From an uncultured Rikenella sp. (lineage in GTDB: Bacteria; Bacteroidota; Bacteroidia; Bacteroidales; Rikenellaceae): 7,052 bases of DNA. The stretch spans positions 1-7,052 of the forward strand of contig NZ_CAJTUJ010000097.1 of NCBI RefSeq assembly GCF_910579375.1, read 5' to 3'. The notes below the pieces were generated by a model. The model was not told the origin of the DNA. It saw only the letters and a list, made by a program, of their open reading frames with translations, and searched no databases. Positions 1 to 4,596 of the stretch are shown piece by piece. A program made the translations under genes and the position numbers. The stretch's first letter is position 1. Every line of letters starts with the position of its first letter.

Positions 1-136
1 GGCCAATCCGGCAAGAATTGCCGCGGGCGACGTTTAGGAGTAGACACGCCCAGTTTTCACGTGCCGAGCGGCACCGGCGGAGCGCAAGCGGAGCCGCAGT
101 GAGGCGTACCCGGGGCGGCACTTGTTCTTTGGGCGC

Positions 137-156
137 GAAAACCGAAAACGGTTTTC
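137..156. repeat. Perfect inverted repeat (8-bp stem, AAAA loop)
   Basis: GAAAACCG at 137-144 and CGGTTTTC at 149-156 form a perfect stem around a four-A loop. No run of T follows on either strand, so it does not look like an intrinsic terminator. It sits among other hairpins of the 1-780 region. Confidence 0.5.
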
Positions 157-233
157 ACGCCGCGTTGGGCCGCGCATGGGGCTTGGCTTTGGGTAGAACT
201 CTTGGCCGGGGCTTGGGGGCGAGAGCGAGTAGC

Positions 234-250
234 GCGGTTCTTTGAACCGC
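234..250. repeat. 17-nt hairpin, family member 1 (TTT loop)
   Basis: GCGGTTC (234-240) and GAACCGC (244-250) form a perfect 7-bp stem with a 3-nt TTT loop. The stem is identical to those at 329-345 and 757-773. Unlike the other members, this one has no GCGGGCC-type flank. Confidence 0.6.
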
Positions 251-251
251 C

Positions 252-300
252 GTCCTCGGGGAGGGTGACGCATTAGCGGCGCGAGGGGCGCGCCGAGGAC
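252..300. repeat. Inverted repeat with 8-bp outer stem
   Basis: GTCCTCGG at 252-259 and CCGAGGAC at 293-300 are perfect reverse complements enclosing 33 nt. The enclosed sequence holds a smaller CGCG/CGCG pair (281-284 and 290-293, sharing a base with the outer arm) and a CGCATTA motif. That motif faintly recalls the apex of the central hairpin in the composite repeat at 3152-3496, but the match is too short to claim homology. Confidence 0.4.
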
Positions 301-328
301 GAATTTCCGAGAATGGGGCGTTGCAGTT

Positions 329-373
329 GCGGTTCGTAGAACCGCGCGGGCCGAAGCCTCCGACCGCGGAGGC
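329..373 (+). repeat. Double hairpin: family member 2 (GTA loop) plus adjacent GC-rich stem
   Basis: A perfect 7-bp stem with a GTA loop occupies 329-345. It is followed by GCGGGCCGAA and a second perfect stem, GCCTCCG (356-362) with CGGAGGC (367-373). CAGTT (324-328) and AACTG (378-382) can pair around both, giving a three-way junction. Bases 329-358 recur in reverse complement at 744-773 with one mismatch, which lies in the loop. Confidence 0.65.
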
Positions 374-426
374 CCGCAACTGACGTTGCTGTGGGCCCCG
401 CAGGCTTCAACCCGCTAAGGTAATTG

Positions 427-434
427 TATTTTTG
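427..434 (+). promoter_or_regulatory. Candidate Bacteroidota -7 box
   Basis: TATTTTTG matches the Bacteroidota -7 consensus TAnnTTTG exactly. The expected -33 position (about 403-407) reads roughly CTTC rather than TTTG, so only half of the promoter is convincing. If it is used, transcription would begin near 441 and run through the hairpins at 554-773. The product would be either a long CDF leader or a separate RNA. Confidence 0.3.
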
Positions 435-553
435 CAAGCTCGGTTGCGTTCCTGCTGGCGGCGAACTGTGACAGGTCTAATCCGAAAGAATAGGGGAGGG
501 CATTGGGCGGTGAGTTGGGCTGAACTTTTGACCGTGCTTTGGGTATTGTTCTT

Positions 554-580
554 GCGACTCGTAGAGTCGCGCGGGCCGGA
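554..580 (+). repeat. 17-nt hairpin, family member 3, with compensatory stem changes
   Basis: GCGACTC (554-560), GTA loop and GAGTCGC (564-570), followed by GCGGGCC. Compared with 329-345, two stem positions differ and both partners have changed with them, so pairing is preserved. The loop and the downstream GCGGGCCG block are the same. This pattern suggests selection on folding, or a shared origin with selection against mispairing. Confidence 0.6.
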
Positions 581-743
581 CGCCTGCCCACTGGCGGGAC
601 GCACAGCGTCTTTTGCTGGCCGCCTCTACCCCATAGTAGTACCTCCCGGTCGCCCGACCCACTTTAGTCGAGAGTGAATATTAAGGGTCGGAGCCAGCGT
701 GGACGCAACGAGCTCCGCGACGTTGCAGGCCTACGCCTGGGGT

Positions 744-773
744 GGCTTCGGCCCGCGCGGTTCTTCGAACCGC
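744..773 (-). repeat. 17-nt hairpin, family member 4, inverted copy of 329-358
   Basis: Read on the minus strand, these 30 bases match 329-358 at 29 of 30 positions. The only difference is in the 3-nt loop (GTA versus GAA). The hairpin itself is 757-773 and the GGGCC-containing flank is 744-756. The pair forms a long-range inverted repeat spanning about 445 bp. Confidence 0.7.
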
Positions 774-1089
774 AGGGATGTACTCAAAACGCAAATAGGG
801 TAACTCCAGCCTATTGCCCACCACGGACACGCACCTCCGTTTATTCCGAGAGGCAACGCAACTGAAAACCGTGAGCGCGAGTATCTGAGTTGCCGGTATT
901 GAGAGTTTGTGACTGAAAATTCAAACTTATGCTGTTGCGACCGCTCGCATTTGAAGCGGAAGACCAGCTGAAGCCATGGCTGCCACCGCAGTGCAACACG
1001 CCTGCTTCATAGCCCGAATCGCGGAAGCCCGGGGCGGGGCAGCGCGAAACACCATGTGCAAAGAGACCCAGAAATAGACAAACAGAGCC

Positions 1090-2001
1090 ATGCACGATCA
1101 TAACCACCCACACCACCACGACCACATGCACCATCATGCGGCGACAGGAAATATTGCCCTTGCGTTTTTCATCAACCTCGGGTTTGCCGCCGTCGAACTC
1201 ATCGGAGGGCTGTGGACAAACAGCATTGCGATTCTATCGGATGCCTTTCACGACTTCGGCGACAGTTTGTCGCTGGCCGTCGCCTGGCGGTTGCAGAAAG
1301 TGTCCGAACGACCCGGAGATGCGCGGTATAGCTATGGGTATAAGCGATTTTCGCTGCTCGGCGCGCTGTTTATCTCCACCGTACTGCTCGTCGGGTCGGT
1401 CTTCATTATCAAAGCGTGCGTCGAACGCATCGTGACGCCTCAGGAACCCAATGCAGAAGGGATGCTCGGATTGGCCGTCTTCGGCGTGCTGGTCAACGGC
1501 TTTGCCGCGCTGAGGCTCAAAAAGGGAGGCTCGATCAGCGAACGGGCCGTGATGCTCCATATGATGGAAGATGTGCTGGGATGGCTGGCCGTGCTGGTGG
1601 TCAGCGTGGTGATGCTCTTCGTCCGGGTGCCGATTCTCGACCCGCTGTTGTCGATCGCCATTTCGTGCTGGGTGCTGTGGAACGTCTATCGGAACATGCG
1701 GGCTACGTTCCGCATCCTGTTGCAGCACACCCCGTCCGAAATCGATGTGGAACGGCTGAAAAATGAGATCGTGGCCTTGCCGGAGGTGGCTTCGATTCAC
1801 GACCTGCACCTGTGGAGTCTGGACGGCCAGCGGAACGTCAGCACGTTGCACGCGGTGACGGTCGCGCCGTTGGACACCGAAGCGCAAATCGCCCTCAAAC
1901 GAAAAATCCGGTTCATTTGCGAACAAAACGGCATAGAACATGCTACGATCGAACTTGAAACGACTGGGGAAGATTGCGGTCTGACCCACTGTTGGCATTG
2001 A
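1090..2001 (+). CDS. Cation diffusion facilitator family transporter (zinc-type)
   Basis: Inner-membrane exporter of divalent metal, probably Zn2+, in exchange for protons. The 303-residue length is normal for the family. The N terminus is strikingly His-rich: 10 of residues 1-16 are His, a likely cytoplasmic metal-binding tail. Six hydrophobic segments lie at roughly 22-40, 45-67, 85-110, 125-142, 155-178 and 183-200. The transport site is the zinc-type HxxxD pair: H54/D58 in TM2 and H157/D161 in TM5. From about 210 follows the cytoplasmic dimerisation domain, with the conserved HDLHLW at 237-242. The last eight residues, CGLTHCWH, add two Cys and two His, a second possible metal site. ATG at 1090 is the natural start because it opens the His tail. 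The hydrolase gene starts 5 bp after the stop, so the two are probably co-transcribed. Family assignment is secure; metal specificity is inferred from the HD-HD site. Confidence 0.95.
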   Translation: MHDHNHPHHHDHMHHHAATGNIALAFFINLGFAAVELIGGLWTNSIAILSDAFHDFGDSLSLAVAWRLQKVSERPGDARYSYGYKRFSLLGALFISTVLLVGSVFIIKACVERIVTPQEPNAEGMLGLAVFGVLVNGFAALRLKKGGSISERAVMLHMMEDVLGWLAVLVVSVVMLFVRVPILDPLLSIAISCWVLWNVYRNMRATFRILLQHTPSEIDVERLKNEIVALPEVASIHDLHLWSLDGQRNVSTLHAVTVAPLDTEAQIALKRKIRFICEQNGIEHATIELETTGEDCGLTHCWH

Positions 2002-2006
2002 ACCCT

Positions 2007-2927
2007 ATGGAATTCGAATATCAGACGCTGAATTTTCCGGCCGACTACGACGGGCCGGTGGTCGCCACGCTCATCAAGGCTCCGTTGCCGGAGAGAGACA
2101 CGCGGCGGGCGGTGCTCTACGTGCACGGCTATATCGACTACTTTTTCCAGACGCACATGGCCGAAGAGTTCGTGGCGCACGGCTATCGGTTTTATGCCGT
2201 GGAGCTTCGCAAGTACGGCCGGTCGCTGCTCGAAGGGCAACACCCGGATTTTGCGCGGTCGATGTACGAATACTATCCCGACCTGACGGAGAGTATCCGC
2301 CGGATTCTGGCCGAGGGGGCGACGGAGGTGATCCTCCTGGGGCATTCGACGGGGGGATTGCTGGCGGCCCTGTATGCCGACGACGGGCCGGCGGAACAGC
2401 GGACGGCGATTGCACGGGTGGTGTTGAACAGCCCGTTTTTGGAGTTCAATGCGTCGTGGTTCAAACGTCGGGTCGAGATTCCGTTGGCGGCGGCGGTGAG
2501 CATCGTCCTGCCGTTCGCTCATAAGAAGAACGAGCTGTCGCCGCTCTATGCTCAGAGCATGCACCGGGATTTCCGGGGGGCGTGGCATTTCGATACGAAA
2601 TTCAAACCGATCGAGGGGATTCCGCTCTATTTCTCGTGGCTGCGGGCGGTGCGCAACGGCCAGCGGCGCATCAAACGGGGGTTGCACATCGAGGTGCCGG
2701 TGTTGGTGATGAGTTCGGACCGGTCGTATTTCGGCACGGAGTGGAGCGAAGAGTTGCTCCGGTCGGATTCGGTGTTGAATGTGGAGGATATCGGTCGCTA
2801 TGCGCGGAATCTGGGGTCGGATGTGACTTACGTGCAGATTCGGAACGGGGTGCACGATCTGTTCCTTTCGACGCATGCGGCGCGCGAAGCGGCGTTCCGT
2901 GCGGTCTTCGAGTGGCTGCGGTGCTGA
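2007..2927 (+). CDS. Alpha/beta hydrolase (serine aminopeptidase S33 / lysophospholipase-like)
   Basis: A 306-residue cytoplasmic serine hydrolase of the monoglyceride-lipase/Hydrolase_4 type. Visible elements are the oxyanion HG at 40-41 (YVHGY), the nucleophile elbow GHSTGG with Ser114, a probable catalytic Asp at 238 (MSSDRS), and His283 in GVHDL near the C terminus. A helical lid-like insertion lies around 145-220. There is no signal peptide. Substrate cannot be told from sequence; esters of lipids or acylglycerols are plausible. The start is placed at ATG 2007, just behind the CDF stop (1999-2001). An in-frame TTG at 1974 would add 11 residues and overlap the CDF gene, but it adds nothing conserved. 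The tight spacing suggests co-transcription and possible translational coupling with the metal exporter. Fold and catalytic class are confident; function is not. Confidence 0.9.
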   Translation: MEFEYQTLNFPADYDGPVVATLIKAPLPERDTRRAVLYVHGYIDYFFQTHMAEEFVAHGYRFYAVELRKYGRSLLEGQHPDFARSMYEYYPDLTESIRRILAEGATEVILLGHSTGGLLAALYADDGPAEQRTAIARVVLNSPFLEFNASWFKRRVEIPLAAAVSIVLPFAHKKNELSPLYAQSMHRDFRGAWHFDTKFKPIEGIPLYFSWLRAVRNGQRRIKRGLHIEVPVLVMSSDRSYFGTEWSEELLRSDSVLNVEDIGRYARNLGSDVTYVQIRNGVHDLFLSTHAAREAAFRAVFEWLRC

Positions 2928-2978
2928 CTTTTTCGCAAATGTCGGTTGCGGGCAGCCCGGGCGGTACAAAAAGATATG

Positions 2979-3062
2979 TGCGGATGAAGGGACTCGAACC
3001 CCCACGCCGGTCAAGGCACCAGATCCTAAGTCTGGCGTGGCTACCAATTACACCACATCCGC
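2979..3062 (-). tRNA. tRNA-Leu (anticodon UAG)
   Basis: The 84-nt class II tRNA folds fully on the minus strand. It has a 7-bp acceptor stem (GCGGATG with CATCCGC, discriminator A), a D arm with the GG of the loop, anticodon stem CCAGA/TCTGG around CTTAGGA, a long variable arm (GCC/GGC), and a T arm with loop TTCGAGT. The anticodon TAG, complementary to 3026-3028, reads CUA/CUN leucine codons. The 3' CCA is not encoded and must be added after transcription. A strong promoter lies 10 bp upstream. Confidence 0.97.
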
Positions 3063-3072
3063 AGAGCTTCTG

Positions 3073-3104
3073 CAAAAGTAGGCAAAATAGACTACTCCTC
3101 CAAA
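3073..3104 (-). promoter_or_regulatory. Bacteroidota promoter of tRNA-Leu
   Basis: On the minus strand the -33 box TTTG (3101-3104) is followed by exactly 20 bp and then the -7 box TACTTTTG (3073-3080), matching TAnnTTTG fully. The -7 box ends 10 bp before the first base of the mature tRNA, so transcription starts at or just before the tRNA. This promoter is direct evidence that the host is a member of the Bacteroidota. Confidence 0.85.
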
Positions 3105-3330
3105 ATGACAGTTTTTATCCGTACGGTTTTAATACCCCGTTCATTGGGTTTGAGGGTACTGTTCTTTTTAACTTCGCTGCGCTCGTTTTCCTCCTCGCCG
3201 CTCGGCAATTTGCAAACTATGTTTGCATTGCTCTCGCTGGCAGCGTCGGTTGTGAACAAAAAGAACCAGAAAAACTTTAGAGGATGCTCACGCATCCTAA
3301 AGCTGCCGGCGGCCCAGCTCTCGGACTCTT

Positions 3331-3407
3331 CTTTGGGCCGGGAATTCTTTCGGGGCGCGATAATGCGGGAATTACCCTACGCGCCCCGGAGAACCTCGAC
3401 CCAAAAG
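3331..3407. repeat. Central long hairpin of copy A
   Basis: The arms 3331-3359 and 3380-3407 pair over roughly 25 bp with G-T wobbles and a small bulge. The inner 9 bp, CGGGGCGCG with CGCGCCCCG, are perfect. The apex is 3360-3379. The apex bases 3360-3377 match the apex of copy B only in reverse complement. Confidence 0.6.
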
Positions 3408-3470
3408 CAATCGCAGAGAATGAGGACTGCGGAGCGTAAGGAGTAGCGTAGCTAACTAAAAGTTTTTGGT

Positions 3471-3492
3471 GCCGCTTTTTACAAAAAGCGGC
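3471..3492. repeat. Right-end hairpin of copy A, downstream of argE
   Basis: GCCGCTTTTT (3471-3480) and AAAAAGCGGC (3483-3492) are perfect complements, leaving a nominal 2-nt loop (a real loop would be larger). It lies about 45 bp past the argE stop codon on the minus strand and might end that transcript. A proper intrinsic terminator needs a U-run after the stem, and on the minus strand ACCAAAAAC follows instead, so termination is only a possibility. Confidence 0.45.
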
Positions 3493-3535
3493 AGTTCCGT
3501 CCAGGTCAAAGAATAGCGTACAGAAAACCGTAGGA

Positions 3536-4582
3536 TTAAAGAACAGCATTGAGCAGAGCGATGTATTGGGCGATACCCTCTTCGACCTCCTTGAGATAGA
3601 CGAACTCATCCGCCGTATGCGACCGCGCCGACTCCCCCGGCCCCACCTTGAGCGACGGAACCGATAATAGCGCCTGATCCGACATCGTGGGCGAGCCGAA
3701 CGTCTGTCGCCCCAGCGCCATCCCCGCCGCCACGATCGGGTGCGAAGCATCGATCGACGACGGCTTCAGCCGCGTCGACCGCGGGAAAACATCCGACCGG
3801 ACATGTTCCCGCACAATCGCCAGCACCTCCTCGTTCGTATAGCGATCCGTCACCCGGACATCCACCGTGAACCGGCATTCCGCCGGCACCACATTGTGCT
3901 GCGTCCCCGCGCTGACGATCGTCACACTCATCTTCACCCCGCCGAACAAGGCCGACTCCTTCGGAAACCGATAGGTGCGGAACCAATCGATGTCCTCCAT
4001 CGCCCGGTAGATCGCGTTGTCTCCCTCGTCCCTCGCCGCGTGTCCCGGTTTGCCGTGCGCCACGCAGTCCAATACCATCAACCCCCGTTCGGCAATCGCC
4101 AAATGGAGCCCCGTCGGCTCGCCCACGATGGCGAAATCCAACGGGCCGATCTCCGGTAAGATACTCTCGATGCCGTTCTGGCCCGAAACCTCCTCCTCTC
4201 CCGTCAAAGCCAGCAGCAGGTTGTATTTCAGATCCTCCGCTTCGTAGAAGTGCAGAAAGGCCGCCGTCAGACTCACCACGCTCGCCCCCGCGTCGTTGCT
4301 CCCCAGACCGTACAGTTTCCCGTCGACCACCTCCGGCAGAAAAGGGTCGCGGCTCCATCCGGCCGCCGGTTTCACCGTGTCATGGTGCGAGTTGAGCAGG
4401 ATGGTCGGCTTCGACGGATCGAACCGTCGGTTCCGGGCCCACACGTTGTTGTGCAGCCGGTGTACCTCCGCCACCCCTCGCCCCGTCAGAAAAGCGGCCA
4501 GCAGGTCGGCCGTCATCTTTTCTTCGCGGCTGTAGGAGGGGGTGGCGATCAGTTGTTCGAGGAGTTCGATGTAACGCTTCAT
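3536..4582 (-). CDS. ArgE-type M20 deacetylase (N-acetyl/N-succinyl-ornithine deacetylase family)
   Basis: Cytoplasmic zinc hydrolase that removes the acyl group from N-acyl-ornithine (or a related substrate) in arginine synthesis. The 348 residues are the usual length for the compact Bacteroidota form. Metal and catalytic residues are all visible: H66 and catalytic D68 in NSHHDTVKP, bridging D97 in GSNDAGA, E130/E131 in TGEEEVSG (base and ligand), E155 in VGEPTG, and H322 in SHTADEF. The dimerisation domain (about 170-280) carries GKPGHAAR and GTQHNVVP, as in Bacteroides ArgE. Some Bacteroides enzymes of this type use succinyl rather than acetyl ornithine; sequence alone does not decide here. 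ATG at 4582 lies 14 bp after the peptidase stop, so the gene is second in that operon. No other arginine gene is nearby, which is odd for argE. It could be a paralogue acting on other acyl-amino acids. Confidence 0.85.
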   Translation of the reverse strand: MKRYIELLEQLIATPSYSREEKMTADLLAAFLTGRGVAEVHRLHNNVWARNRRFDPSKPTILLNSHHDTVKPAAGWSRDPFLPEVVDGKLYGLGSNDAGASVVSLTAAFLHFYEAEDLKYNLLLALTGEEEVSGQNGIESILPEIGPLDFAIVGEPTGLHLAIAERGLMVLDCVAHGKPGHAARDEGDNAIYRAMEDIDWFRTYRFPKESALFGGVKMSVTIVSAGTQHNVVPAECRFTVDVRVTDRYTNEEVLAIVREHVRSDVFPRSTRLKPSSIDASHPIVAAGMALGRQTFGSPTMSDQALLSVPSLKVGPGESARSHTADEFVYLKEVEEGIAQYIALLNAVL

Positions 4583-4596
4583 CGGGCGGCTCAGAG

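Larger units (their letters stand above)
1..1089. other. Gene-free, hairpin-dense intergenic region upstream of the CDF gene
   Basis: No reading frame here resembles a protein: the short open frames are arginine- and proline-rich, overlap one another and lack family motifs. Bases 1-780 are packed with short perfect inverted repeats: 9-23, 61-74, 137-156, 234-250, 252-300, 329-345, 356-373, 554-570, 654-691, 705-726 and 757-773. Bases 781-1089 are less structured and should contain the leader of the CDF gene. No clean TTTG/TAnnTTTG promoter pair is visible there; TTTG at 906-909 followed 18 bp later by TATGCTGT at 928 is only a weak match. I recognise no rRNA, tRNA, RNase P, tmRNA, SRP RNA or riboswitch. 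The region could be an array of small repeats, a structured RNA gene, or the remains of degraded mobile DNA. Confidence 0.6.
3152..3496 (+). repeat. Composite structured repeat, copy A (about 345 bp)
   Basis: The element is shared with copy B at 6827. Exactly conserved blocks are 3152-3169 (18 nt, ending GTTCTTTTT) and 3292-3316 (25 nt). A third block, 3419-3454, matches 35 of 36 nt. In order it contains: hairpin 1 (GTTCTTTTT 3161-3169 with AAAAAGAAC 3258-3266, 88-nt loop with a nested stem 3211-3227); hairpin 2 (GGATGC/GCATCC, 3282-3297); a long central hairpin (3331-3407); the 3419-3454 block; and a right-end hairpin (3471-3492). The ends mirror each other: ACTG plus hairpin 1 plus ACCAGAAAAACTTT on the left, and AAAAGTTTTTGGT plus hairpin plus CAGT on the right. 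It has no credible ORF. It resembles a non-autonomous mobile element or a structured intergenic repeat; no known family is recognised. Confidence 0.75.

Noticed and set aside
432..677. 81-residue plus-strand frame after the candidate -7 box
   Set aside because: It begins with TTG inside the -7 box itself, so a transcript from that promoter would not include its start; composition is unlike the real genes.
234..773. CRISPR array or integron attC sites
   Set aside because: The hairpins are unevenly spaced, occur in both orientations and lack regular spacers; no attC core sites, cas genes or integrase are present.
1..1089. Known structured RNA (RNase P, tmRNA, SRP RNA, metal riboswitch)
   Set aside because: I looked for the conserved cores of these RNAs and saw none; a covariance-model search (Infernal against Rfam) would be the decisive test.
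841..1137. 98-residue minus-strand frame overlapping the CDF start
   Set aside because: Its Val/His-rich N terminus is simply the reverse of the CDF His codons; no independent support.
2928..2978. Terminator after the hydrolase
   Set aside because: Only a 4-bp CGGG/CCCG stem is present, with no adjacent T-run on the plus strand.
1797..3047. 416-residue open frame on the minus strand opposite the hydrolase, reaching into the tRNA gene
   Set aside because: It overlaps the real hydrolase and the tRNA-Leu, is Arg/Pro/His-rich and low in motifs: a shadow frame.
3105..3446. 113-residue open frame across repeat copy A
   Set aside because: It is composed of the repeat's hairpin blocks, and the corresponding frame is not kept in copy B, where hairpin 1 differs in length.
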